Shown here: piece by piece, positions 1-8,368 of the stretch
How positions within the stretch are numbered: the stretch's first letter is position 1
Layout: each line of letters starts with the position of its first letter
DNA from: Bacteroidota bacterium
GTDB taxonomy: Bacteria; Bacteroidota; Bacteroidia; Flavobacteriales_D; Crocinitomicaceae
Direction of reading: 5' to 3'
DNA: 64,000 nucleotides
NCBI GenBank assembly: GCA_016866255.1
Contig: VGMY01000002.1
Span: 146,084 to 210,083 of the forward strand
Notes under the pieces: generated by a model
The model's database searches: none
What the model was told of the DNA's origin: nothing
What the model saw: the letters and a program-made list of their open reading frames with translations, nothing else
Position numbers and translations under genes: made by a program

Positions 1-886
1 CGGAGTAACCCGAATAAACTAAATGGTGCGTTGTGTGGTCTTTACCTCCTCTTGCAGGTGACGCTCCTCGTTTAACGCGATTGTATACCACGGTAAATGT
101 ATCGATAAAAGGCATTGCCAATATCATCATGAGAATAAGGGTGGCTACCCAAAATGGAATTTCAGAAATTCCCTTCTCGTCCCATAAAATGAACACCGAA
201 AAATAGGCCAAAACGTAGCCGATAAGTTGGCTTCCTGAGTCTCCCATAAATAACTTTGAAGGAGGTTTGTTGAACGTTAAGAAACTCGCTGTTGCGCCAA
301 TAAAACCGATTAATAAAAATAGGTAGATATCCGAAACATGATTACAGAAAAAGAGGCTAATGCAGATAAAGTTGATGAGTGCGCTGGTTGCTATACTGGC
401 CGCAATTCCGTCCATGTTATCGAGCATATTTAGGGAATTCATCACCCCTACGGTCCACAAGACGGTAACCATAAGATTGATGGATTCGACCTCACTTACA
501 GGAATTAACTTTTTTGAAAAACCAATGAGCAAACCACAAAAGATTTGAGCAGTTAATTTAATCAAAGGCTTTGTGTCGAAGGCATCGTCGGATAATCCCA
601 TAAAGAAAGCCAAACACATACCAACGAAGAAATATACAAAGGAAGAATCACTGAATACATTTTCAAGGGGGTGCGAAATGAGGTAAGTAATTAATGAAAA
701 GAAGACCGATAAAAAAATTGCAATTCCCCCCAACGAGGGTTTGGAACTTTTGCTCCACCTTTTGTCGGTATTATTGTTGCCGCGAATTCCGAGAGTACGC
801 GAAAATTCAAGCAGCACGATCATCAGTGCAAGTGTGGCGAGGAAAGTTCCAAGGAAGAACAATATAAGCTTCAGGCTTGAATTCAT
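1..886 (-). CDS. WecA/MraY-like undecaprenyl-phosphate sugar-1-phosphate transferase, partial
   Basis: The gene starts at ATG 886 and runs off the left edge, so only about 295 N-terminal residues are visible. This is a polytopic membrane enzyme of the MraY/WecA family, which moves a sugar-1-phosphate from a UDP-sugar to undecaprenyl phosphate at the inner face of the membrane. Visible signatures are the Asp pair in GLSDD (about 100-101), NMLDNMDG (153-160), the KLFMGDSGS loop (211-219) and a cytoplasmic GKDHTTHHL segment (281-289) matching the His-rich WecA loop. The start overlaps the epimerase stop by four bases (ATGA), so the two are co-translated. It probably starts lipid-linked sugar assembly for the exopolysaccharide encoded here. 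WecA rather than MraY is favoured by the context and the His loop; the substrate is unknown. Confidence 0.85.
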   Translation of the reverse strand, partial: MNSSLKLILFFLGTFLATLALMIVLLEFSRTLGIRGNNNTDKRWSKSSKPSLGGIAIFLSVFFSLITYLISHPLENVFSDSSFVYFFVGMCLAFFMGLSDDAFDTKPLIKLTAQIFCGLLIGFSKKLIPVSEVESINLMVTVLWTVGVMNSLNMLDNMDGIAASIATSALINFICISLFFCNHVSDIYLFLLIGFIGATASFLTFNKPPSKLFMGDSGSQLIGYVLAYFSVFILWDEKGISEIPFWVATLILMMILAMPFIDTFTVVYNRVKRGASPARGGKDHTTHHLVYSGYS

Positions 887-1428
887 AACGCGAATGGACT
901 ATCGAATAAGCGTAAAGGAATGCCATTTTCGTCTTTGGAAGAAACGATTTTTGGAACGTCGGGCCACTGAATTCCAAGATCCGGGTCGTTCCAAAGTAAG
1001 GTGCCCTCGTGCTCAGCCGAATAAACCGAGGTACACTTGTAACTCAACAGCGTATGGTCTTCTAACGCCAAAAAGCCGTGGGCAAATCCTTCGGGAATGT
1101 AAAATTGTGTCCGATTAATTTCGGAAAGTTCGATGGTTTGGCATTTGCCGTAGGTTGGGGAATTTTTTCGAAGATCAACGGCAACGTCTAGAGCTTTACC
1201 TCTCAAAACTTGCACCAATTTTCCTTGAGCGTAGGGAGGAAACTGAAAATGAAGACCACGAATCACTCCATATCTTGAAGACGAAACATTGTCTTGAAGA
1301 AAATTGAAAGGGAGAACCTCCTTGTAGCGAACAGCGTTAAAGGTTTCCATGAAATAGCCCCGCTCATCGTCGAATACATTGGGAGTAATCTTAACCAAGC
1401 CCTCGATCGAAAAATATTCAACTTTCAT
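883..1428 (-). CDS. rfbC: dTDP-4-dehydrorhamnose 3,5-epimerase family protein
   Basis: At 181 residues this is the normal size for RmlC/RfbC, a cupin epimerase acting on dTDP-4-keto-6-deoxyglucose in dTDP-rhamnose synthesis. Family features include DERGYFMETF near the N terminus, the catalytic-base region RGLHFQ (His60) with Lys70 following, GFAHGF (His117) and Tyr130 where the catalytic Tyr is expected. It overlaps the end of the Wzc-like gene by 11 bases and the start of the WecA-like gene by four, so it lies inside one transcription unit. No rfbA, rfbB or rfbD is in view; they may lie beyond the left edge, or the enzyme may act on a related keto-sugar. Confidence 0.82.
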   Translation of the reverse strand: MKVEYFSIEGLVKITPNVFDDERGYFMETFNAVRYKEVLPFNFLQDNVSSSRYGVIRGLHFQFPPYAQGKLVQVLRGKALDVAVDLRKNSPTYGKCQTIELSEINRTQFYIPEGFAHGFLALEDHTLLSYKCTSVYSAEHEGTLLWNDPDLGIQWPDVPKIVSSKDENGIPLRLFDSPFAL

Positions 1429-3862
1429 GCTTCACTTTTTTCTTGTTCCAAAATGTTAATTTGGTCAACAAGTTTTTCCACCATGGTTCGGTGCGATCAT
1501 CGGAGTAGTAACCCCCGTAATGGTTTCCGTATCCATAACCGTATCCATAACCGTATCCATACCCATACCCATATGCGTAGAACCCACCACTTGTTGGAAC
1601 AGCATTCAGAATAACGTTGATTTTTTGCATTTTCTGAATGGAAAATAGATTCATGATTTGTTCGGCATACTCTCTTTTGGAATAATTGGCCTTGAATAAA
1701 TAAATGGGAATGTCGCATTGCGTTAAAATATTGATGCCGTCTGAAACCAAACCAACCGGTGGATTGTCGATAAAAAGGATATCGTAGTTTCCTTTAAGTT
1801 CCTCCAGAACCTTTGACAAGGTCGCTCCTTGAATAAGATCGGATGGGTTGGGAGGTACGGGACCAGCTGTAATAAAATCGAGGTTCGTAATTTTTGACGA
1901 GCTTATTGCCTCGTGTAAGGGCATCAATCCCGATAAGATTTGGCTCATTCCTTTTTCGTTTGGGACCCCGAAACCGTGGTGGACTTTAGGTTTTCTAAGA
2001 TCAAGATCCAACAAAATGCATTTTTTCCCAGCAAGAGCATAGGTAGCTGCCAAATTGAGAAGAACAAAGGTTTTTCCCTCCCCGGATATCGAGGAAGACA
2101 CGGCAACGGTTTTCGCGTTTTGGTTGACAAAATTCATGTTGGATTTAATGTTTCGGATAGACTCAGTAAGGCGCGACTTCGGTGCATCCGTTATGACAAT
2201 TTGTGAATACATCATTTTCCTTTTGTGCATCGGGACAATTCCGAGCACCGTAGTGGATTCGGGAAGTAGGGATTTAAGATCATCCAATGAGGTAATTTGA
2301 TTATAAAAGAGGTAATCAAGAAACAGGCTTCCAAAACCGATGATGGATGCCAGTATGATGGCAAAAAGGAGGGTCTTGTTGCGGTTTGGAGAAATGGGTA
2401 AGTTGGATAATTCTGGAGGGCTAAGTATTTGGTTTTTAGTGGAGTAACCAGCATTACTTAATTGAAATTCTATTTTTTTTGCCGTGTATTGATTAAAATA
2501 ATTTCTGTTTAACTCTTCCATATATTTCAAGCGGTTGAATTCCGATGCTTTATCCGGTAATCCTAAAAGCCGCCCTTCGAAGCCTTCAGCCTGGTTATCT
2601 AAAATTCTTTTTTCGTGCCTGAGTCGATCGTGAATGGTGGAGATACTGCGACGAATTCCTTGAACGCAGGTTGTGATTCGGTCGTTGGTTAACCGAACCT
2701 TTTTGCTTTCATATGAAATGTCTTGGAGAAGATCCTCCTTGATTTCTAGCAGGCGTTTTAGTTCTTCAATCTGGCGCGTGAGAGAACCTTCGAAGCTTCT
2801 TTTTCCTACCAACTCTGGCAGTATTTTGAAAATTTCAGGACGAGATACTTGATCTGAGATGTTTTTTTGCAGGTAATCCACCGCGTAAAGTTCTTCGTTG
2901 ATTTCCATGATACGCGTATTCAGGGTGGATAGATTTTTTGTTATATCGGATTCTTCGTATTCAAGGCTTGGCAAATTTTGTGTACGCTGAAATTTACTGA
3001 GGCTGTCCTTTGAGGTATTTAAAATGGTGGAAAGGGAGTCTAGTTGGTTGTCAATGAAGGTGAGCGTTTTCAAGTTTTCCTCCTGCTTATGCATTCGTTC
3101 AAACGTAAAATAACCACGGATAAGACTTTGCATGAGGTTGTAAGCAAGTTTCCTATTCTCGTGACGGTACGATATTTGGATTGTCCTGGCTGCTTCGTCA
3201 ATGATAGCAATGCTCAATCCACTTTGGAGTAATTTTACAAGGTCTTGTTGGTGGTTAAAGGTGAAATAGATGCTTCCGTTTTCGATTAATTCAAAAAATT
3301 TCCTTTCATTTTGTGCTTTTATTAAAATTTCAAAATGCGGGGATTTAATAAGTTTAGCAAGACGTCCGGAGATGCGATACGTCTTATTTTGATAGGCGTA
3401 ACTCAGGGAGAACCTGTTTTTTTCAAGAGGTTCAATGTTAATTTTTATTGCGCAAATACCAGAATCTGAGACTTGGTTGGTTATTATTGAAAAGGGTGTA
3501 AATCCGTATAAGTTTTCGGTGAGTAATTGGCCGTCGTTGTGCACAAAAGTGTGGAGGCCTAATCCCTGAACAGCATTTTTAAACAAAATCGGTGAGCGAA
3601 GTAATTCAACATCCTCCGATAAACTGCGTTGGGTGCTTGAGACCCCTAAGTTGTTGTTCAAAAGTTGCTGTGTTTTATTCTCTTGAATTATTTGAAGCAC
3701 CGCTTGAGATTCGAAAATGGGTTTGGTGTAACGGAAGTAAAGAAATACGGCGATAAAAATTACGGCAAAGGCCAACAAGGGTTTATACCAATGTTTCGCC
3801 AAGACATTTTGAAGTATTACAGGATTAAAGGAATCATTTAATCTTCGGCTCGGTTTCTTCAT
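1418..3862 (-). CDS. Wzc-like polysaccharide co-polymerase / tyrosine autokinase
   Basis: I place the start at ATG 3862, which overlaps the stop of the upstream Wza-like gene (ATGA), giving 814 residues; an earlier in-frame ATG at 3922 lies inside that gene and is unlikely. The order is Wzz-type N-terminal membrane segment (about 23-43), long periplasmic coiled-coil region, second membrane segment (about 490-512), then a cytoplasmic BY-kinase domain with Walker A SGEGKT (about 590-597), Walker A' LLDLDLRKP and Walker B DILFIDNPP. The C terminus carries eight successive Tyr-Gly dipeptides (764-779) plus further tyrosines, taking the place of the tyrosine cluster that Wzc kinases autophosphorylate. 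It should control chain length and export of the polysaccharide with the neighbouring Wza-like protein. Confidence 0.92.
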   Translation of the reverse strand: MKKPSRRLNDSFNPVILQNVLAKHWYKPLLAFAVIFIAVFLYFRYTKPIFESQAVLQIIQENKTQQLLNNNLGVSSTQRSLSEDVELLRSPILFKNAVQGLGLHTFVHNDGQLLTENLYGFTPFSIITNQVSDSGICAIKINIEPLEKNRFSLSYAYQNKTYRISGRLAKLIKSPHFEILIKAQNERKFFELIENGSIYFTFNHQQDLVKLLQSGLSIAIIDEAARTIQISYRHENRKLAYNLMQSLIRGYFTFERMHKQEENLKTLTFIDNQLDSLSTILNTSKDSLSKFQRTQNLPSLEYEESDITKNLSTLNTRIMEINEELYAVDYLQKNISDQVSRPEIFKILPELVGKRSFEGSLTRQIEELKRLLEIKEDLLQDISYESKKVRLTNDRITTCVQGIRRSISTIHDRLRHEKRILDNQAEGFEGRLLGLPDKASEFNRLKYMEELNRNYFNQYTAKKIEFQLSNAGYSTKNQILSPPELSNLPISPNRNKTLLFAIILASIIGFGSLFLDYLFYNQITSLDDLKSLLPESTTVLGIVPMHKRKMMYSQIVITDAPKSRLTESIRNIKSNMNFVNQNAKTVAVSSSISGEGKTFVLLNLAATYALAGKKCILLDLDLRKPKVHHGFGVPNEKGMSQILSGLMPLHEAISSSKITNLDFITAGPVPPNPSDLIQGATLSKVLEELKGNYDILFIDNPPVGLVSDGINILTQCDIPIYLFKANYSKREYAEQIMNLFSIQKMQKINVILNAVPTSGGFYAYGYGYGYGYGYGYGYGNHYGGYYSDDRTEPWWKNLLTKLTFWNKKKVKHES
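1526..1573 (-). repeat. Tyr-Gly dipeptide repeat in the Wzc-like tail
   Basis: Eight consecutive Tyr-Gly codon pairs, written mostly as TAT/TAC GGA/GGT/GGG. Within the stretch a 12-base unit (two codon pairs) recurs, so it can probably change length by slippage without shifting frame. With the flanking residues there are about a dozen tyrosines in under 30 positions. Confidence 0.9.
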
Positions 3863-4617
3863 GGATAAAATCGTAAAATGATGGAAACCAACGCAAGGCC
3901 GGCTACAGCAAGGTTCAACCAAGGATTGATTTCCTGTAAGCTATTTTGCACCGTTCGGGGATAATAATTGACAACAACGATATCATGATTATGGACCAGT
4001 GTCGCTGCGGGCTTCATGTTGTCGAGGGACGATATATCGAGTCGGTAAACCTTATAGGACCCATTGATTTTTCGTAAAAGGTGCACTTCTTTTGCTTTCG
4101 CATAATTCTTCAATCCTCCGCCAAGTGCAATTACTTCAACAAGAGTGGTGTTTTGTTGGGTTAGTGGTATCACTTTACCTGCGTCCTTTCCTGAAAATAA
4201 TACCACTCTTTCATTTTCGATGCTCACCTGAACAAAAGGCTCTCGGATTACCTTCGACAATTGACCTATCAAGATGACTTTTACCTCATCAACGGTTTTT
4301 CCATTCACTTGTACACTGCCTATAAGTGGAAGTGTTACATTTCCTTGCTGGTCTACCACATAGCTCGAGTTTCTTTTCTCATCGGCCGATTGCTCATTGA
4401 CTTTACCAATTATTTTCAATTCACCGTTGTTCGGGTAAAAATCAATCGATAGAACATCTCCGGGAATAATTTGCGAGGTGCTGTTTGAAGGGGGCAGCGA
4501 CTCGATGATCAAAGCGCTACCTTCCTCCGGAAATAAAATTCGATTGGAATTGATGGTTTTACAGGAAACCAATATCATCAAAAAAAAGAGTCCTCCAAAT
4601 AATTTCCAATTATGCAT
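3859..4617 (-). CDS. Wza-like polysaccharide export lipoprotein
   Basis: 252 residues with a lipoprotein signal peptide ending in LVSC (lipidated Cys19). A Poly_export (Wza) domain follows, starting near PGDVLSIDFYPNNGEL, then SLBB-like segments around VNGKTVDEVKVILIGQL and LTQQNTTLVEVIALGG. A hydrophobic stretch near 231-252 ends the protein and could be the outer-membrane helix of Wza-type channels. The family forms the export pore for capsule or exopolysaccharide and works with the Wzc kinase, whose gene overlaps this stop by four bases. It overlaps the upstream glycosyltransferase by 8 bases. Confidence 0.88.
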   Translation of the reverse strand: MHNWKLFGGLFFLMILVSCKTINSNRILFPEEGSALIIESLPPSNSTSQIIPGDVLSIDFYPNNGELKIIGKVNEQSADEKRNSSYVVDQQGNVTLPLIGSVQVNGKTVDEVKVILIGQLSKVIREPFVQVSIENERVVLFSGKDAGKVIPLTQQNTTLVEVIALGGGLKNYAKAKEVHLLRKINGSYKVYRLDISSLDNMKPAATLVHNHDIVVVNYYPRTVQNSLQEINPWLNLAVAGLALVSIILRFYP

Positions 4618-5791
4618 CGTTCAATAATTTTTGATACAAGTTATCCATACGACCTATCAGCTGGCTGTAAGAATGTTGCTCAACAGCAAAGGTATGAGCA
4701 TTTTTTGACATTTGAATTCGCTTTTCGCGATGAGTGCTCAGGTATTCTATTTTTTCCGCAAGTTCTTTTGAGTCAAAGGAGCTAAGGAGTAGGCCGGTTT
4801 CATGGTTGATTAGGGTATTTTTGACTCCCCCGACATCTGTGCTGATCACCGGGATTCCGGCGGCTTGCGCCTCAATTAAGGTTACGGGAGTACCTTCGTT
4901 GAGTGAAGTCAAACAAATTAGGTCCATGGCAGCATAGAATCGATCCATGGGGAAAATCCACGAGGTGAACACAACCTTGTGAGAGATTCCCAATAGCTCT
5001 GCGTGTTCTTGCAACTCGGTTTTCATCTCCCCGTCTCCCGCAATAAAGAATCGATAATTCAATGGCGAGTTTGATACGACAAGATGCGCCGCATTTAAAA
5101 ACATTTCATGGTTTTTAATGGGCGTTAAACGGCCTACGATTCCCACGGCAATGGTGGCGTCGCTCAACTGATATTCTTTGCGGGCCGTTAATCTTATTAC
5201 TGCATTGGGGTGAAAGGGAGTCAAGTCAAATCCCAAGGGTATTACGTGGGTTTTGGAAGAAGCGCAAATGCGAAATTGTTCGTTGATTGCCTTCTTTTGC
5301 GCTTCAGATATGGCTACTACAGCTGTGGTCTTTAGCGCTAGCAAGCGCTCAACGTGTTTAATTAAGGAACTTTTGATTTTTCCGAAATAACTTTCAAATA
5401 CGTGGCCATGATACGTGTGAACAACAACGGGTACTCCCGATGTAAATGCCGCAAGACGTCCTAAAAAACCCGCCTTTGATGCATGGGTATGCACGATTTG
5501 AGGTTTGAATTCTCGAATGATCTTTCGGAGCTCAAAAAAAGCCTTTAAGTCTCGGGTTAAGTTCAATTTTCGTGACATTGAGGGTAAAATACTCGCCGTA
5601 ATATTGAGCTTTTCCAATATCTCCATTGCCGATGCTTCCGTAACATTGGCTTGACCACCTACCAATTTTGTTTCGTAGTTTTCAGGGAGGTGTTTCGTCA
5701 ACAGGGCAACGTTCCAAATGGGCCCCCCAATGTTAAATCGATTGATAATTCGAAGTATTTTTATTTTTTCAGAATTTTCTTTACCCATCAA
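4610..5791 (-). CDS. Glycosyltransferase family 4 (GT-B fold)
   Basis: 393 residues with two Rossmann halves typical of GT-B retaining transferases. N-terminal acceptor-side motif NRFNIGGP is at about 17-24; HTHASKAGFLGRLAA and HTYHGHVF follow. The donor half begins at VGIVGRLTPIKNHE and has the EX7E nucleotide-sugar signature in NEGTPVTLIEAQAAG. It would add a sugar to the lipid-linked precursor on the cytoplasmic face. The start could be either of two adjacent ATG codons (5791 or 5788). It is the first gene of the visible polysaccharide run and is divergent from the dacB-like gene, leaving only about 65 bases for both promoters. Sugar specificity cannot be read from sequence. Confidence 0.88.
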   Translation of the reverse strand: MMGKENSEKIKILRIINRFNIGGPIWNVALLTKHLPENYETKLVGGQANVTEASAMEILEKLNITASILPSMSRKLNLTRDLKAFFELRKIIREFKPQIVHTHASKAGFLGRLAAFTSGVPVVVHTYHGHVFESYFGKIKSSLIKHVERLLALKTTAVVAISEAQKKAINEQFRICASSKTHVIPLGFDLTPFHPNAVIRLTARKEYQLSDATIAVGIVGRLTPIKNHEMFLNAAHLVVSNSPLNYRFFIAGDGEMKTELQEHAELLGISHKVVFTSWIFPMDRFYAAMDLICLTSLNEGTPVTLIEAQAAGIPVISTDVGGVKNTLINHETGLLLSSFDSKELAEKIEYLSTHREKRIQMSKNAHTFAVEQHSYSQLIGRMDNLYQKLLNDA

Positions 5792-5856
5792 TTATGTTGA
5801 AAAAAAAACCATGGATCCTGAATAACTCGCATATATTTTTTAATTTTTGTGATACG

Positions 5857-7308
5857 ATGATTGCATTTCGAAGTTACGCTATTTTGAGTTGTTTCATGCT
5901 TGGAAACCACGGAATAGCGCAAAGCATTTCGGATCGCATGGCTGAATACTTAAGCGATCCTCATATTTCGGCCGCACAGAGTAGCCTGTTGGCTGTGGAT
6001 ATTTTTTCCGGAGATACCCTGCTGAGCTTTCAAAGCAATGTGGCGCTTCCGACTGCATCTACCACCAAGGTATTTTCGACGATGATGGCATTGGAATTGC
6101 TAGGCTCGGAATATCGTTTTGCGACGGAGTGCTATACGGATGGAACAATAAAAGACAGTGTGTTGACCGGAAATGTCTGGATAAGAGGTTTGGGAGATGT
6201 TTCTTTTGGCAGCAAATTTTTCCACGGAGAAGGCCTAGAGGTAAATGCGTTATTCGGATTGGTAGATATGTTAAAGCATAAAGGAATTAGCAAGGTAAGC
6301 GGCTCTGTTATCATTGACGGTTCATCTTTCGGTTACGAAGGAACCCCAAAGGGTTGGTCAGCATGGGACTCGGGCAATTACTACGGTGCCTTTTCTGCTG
6401 GGATCAATTATTACGATAATGCCGTTAATTATTATTTTTCCACGGGTAAGCCCGGAAGTAGAGCTCAACTAATTTCAACCTATCCCAACCAAACGCGACT
6501 TCAATTAAAAAATCTAATTACCAGTTCCCGAGCGCGAGGCGATAATTCGAACCTGCAAGGGGAGGCGTACAGTGAAAAGCGCACGGCTACCGGTAAACTT
6601 CCTGCTTACGAATCAAATTTTAAGGTACGTGGTTCTGTAGCTGATCCGGAACAGAATTTTGCAGATGTTCTTGCGGAGACATTCAAAATGCGCGGATTTG
6701 TTGTTACCAAGGGGGTCTTTGGAGTACGGAATAAAAATTTGGTGTTACCAGACTATGATGCAATACAGCAGGTGGCAAAAATCGAAGGTCGTACGGTAGG
6801 TGAAATCGTTGAATGGACAAATAAAAAAAGTGTAAATTTTTTTGCGGAGGGACTTTTAAACGGTGTTGCATATAAGTTGACGGGTTTAGGTTCTAACAGC
6901 AATGGTCTGAAAGTCTATCAACAATATTTGTCTTCAAGAATGGATACTACAAACCTTCGCTTATACGATGGGAGTGGGCTGTCGCGTTACAACCGTATTT
7001 CAGCCAAACATTTATGCCAAATACTGTCTTATGCTTGCAACTCAGCGTTGTATGGGGCATTTAAAAATTCGTTACCCATTGCCGGTAAGTCGGGTACGAT
7101 TAAAGATCTTTGTTTGGGACAAGCCGGCGAGGGCCGCGTTTTCGCGAAAAGCGGAACCATGACAGGCGTCAAGTCCTATTCGGGTTTCGTCTACACCCTG
7201 TCGGGGAGAACCATCGTTTTTACCTTGATTGCTAGCGGTTTTAAGTGCGAACAAAGTCATATCAAAGCCTTGATGCAAGAATTGTTGAATGGTCTAGCTG
7301 CTCTTTAA
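5857..7308 (+). CDS. dacB: PBP4-type D-alanyl-D-alanine carboxypeptidase/endopeptidase
   Basis: The start at ATG 5857 puts a signal peptide (IAFRSYAILSCFMLG) at the N terminus; the open frame extends back to 5794 but that part does not look like coding leader. The mature protein has all three penicillin-binding motifs of family S13: STTK (68-71), SVN (325-327) and KSG (431-433). The large insertion between motifs one and two, typical of PBP4, is present. The enzyme trims or cleaves peptidoglycan cross-bridges in the periplasm. Its last 15 bases overlap the ddl gene on the other strand, so a D-Ala-D-Ala maker and a D-Ala-D-Ala hydrolase sit tail to tail. Confidence 0.9.
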   Translation: MIAFRSYAILSCFMLGNHGIAQSISDRMAEYLSDPHISAAQSSLLAVDIFSGDTLLSFQSNVALPTASTTKVFSTMMALELLGSEYRFATECYTDGTIKDSVLTGNVWIRGLGDVSFGSKFFHGEGLEVNALFGLVDMLKHKGISKVSGSVIIDGSSFGYEGTPKGWSAWDSGNYYGAFSAGINYYDNAVNYYFSTGKPGSRAQLISTYPNQTRLQLKNLITSSRARGDNSNLQGEAYSEKRTATGKLPAYESNFKVRGSVADPEQNFADVLAETFKMRGFVVTKGVFGVRNKNLVLPDYDAIQQVAKIEGRTVGEIVEWTNKKSVNFFAEGLLNGVAYKLTGLGSNSNGLKVYQQYLSSRMDTTNLRLYDGSGLSRYNRISAKHLCQILSYACNSALYGAFKNSLPIAGKSGTIKDLCLGQAGEGRVFAKSGTMTGVKSYSGFVYTLSGRTIVFTLIASGFKCEQSHIKALMQELLNGLAAL

Positions 7309-8265
7309 TTCGGTTTCAAAAATATCATTCCAAAATTCAGAATAAGGAATGCCGGCCTCTTTGAGCATTTTAGGGACGATGCTTTCCGCGGAAAATCCCG
7401 GGGTTGTATTTACTTCAATTACGTAAGGTGTTGAGTCAACTAACATAAAATCAATGCGTGCAATGGATCTTAAATTTAACAGCTTATAGATTTCGATTGA
7501 TTGAGCCTGAATGGACAAGGTGTGTTCTGGAGAAATTCGAGCAGGTGTGATTTCTTGCGATTTCCCTTGGTATTTTGCCTCGAAATCAAAATACTCGTTT
7601 TCCGACACAATTTCGGTTAGGGGTAAGGCTTGTATTTCCGATGCTTTGCGATAAACACCACAGGTGACTTCGATGCCGTTGAGAAAAGATTCGATTACCG
7701 CCGTTTCCCCTTCGGTGTAGGCTAATGCCAACGCTTTTTGCAATTCATTTGCTGATTTAACCTTCGAAATCCCGTAACTCGATCCGGAATTCGTCGGTTT
7801 GATAAATAATGGAAGGCCTAGCTCGTTAACAATTCTGTTTGTGTCAAGATTGCTGTTTTTTTTGCTTAAAATGGATTTTGCAACAGAAAACCCAAAGGAT
7901 TTTAAAAACTGATTACAATACCACTTATCAAACGAAAGTGAAGAGGCTAAGGGATCAGAATTGATGTAAGGAACCTTAAACATGTCCAAATAGGCCTGTA
8001 TTTTCCCGTTTTCTCCGGGATCACCGTGCGTGTACACCAACGCGCCGGTAAGAGGAATAATTTGTTCTTGGATGATTGCTGAGGCACAGTTCAAATCGAA
8101 TATTCCGGATTTACCGTTCATTTCGGTTAACCAGCCTTCGCGGGTCACCTTTATGATTAAAGGGCTAAAACCATCGGGAAAATGGTCGAGGATGGTATTG
8201 ACGCTTTTCATGGAAATTTCGAACTCGGAAGAAAATCCTCCACAAAAAATACCGATTGTTTTCAT
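7294..8265 (-). CDS. ddl: D-alanine--D-alanine ligase
   Basis: 323 residues, an ATP-grasp ligase that joins two D-alanines for the peptidoglycan stem peptide. Visible signatures: N-terminal GIFCGGFSSEFEISMKS, the ATP-binding segment LPLFIKPTNSGSSYGISKV, VIESFLNGIEVTCGVY, and the metal/phosphate site ARIDFMLVDSTPYVIEVNTTPGFS near the C terminus. The N-terminal motif is GGFSSEFEIS, against the more usual GGxSxEHxVS, which is common variation. It converges on and overlaps the dacB-like gene by 15 bases and diverges from the acyltransferase gene across about 100 bases. Confidence 0.93.
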   Translation of the reverse strand: MKTIGIFCGGFSSEFEISMKSVNTILDHFPDGFSPLIIKVTREGWLTEMNGKSGIFDLNCASAIIQEQIIPLTGALVYTHGDPGENGKIQAYLDMFKVPYINSDPLASSLSFDKWYCNQFLKSFGFSVAKSILSKKNSNLDTNRIVNELGLPLFIKPTNSGSSYGISKVKSANELQKALALAYTEGETAVIESFLNGIEVTCGVYRKASEIQALPLTEIVSENEYFDFEAKYQGKSQEITPARISPEHTLSIQAQSIEIYKLLNLRSIARIDFMLVDSTPYVIEVNTTPGFSAESIVPKMLKEAGIPYSEFWNDIFETELKSS

Positions 8266-8368
8266 GCACCTAAGGTAAAATTTAACTTGGTCCTCTTTTT
8301 AATTTGATAAGTTAATTATGAAAGTAAGATTGTTAATTTAGTACCTTTTAACAACGTAATTTCGTTTT

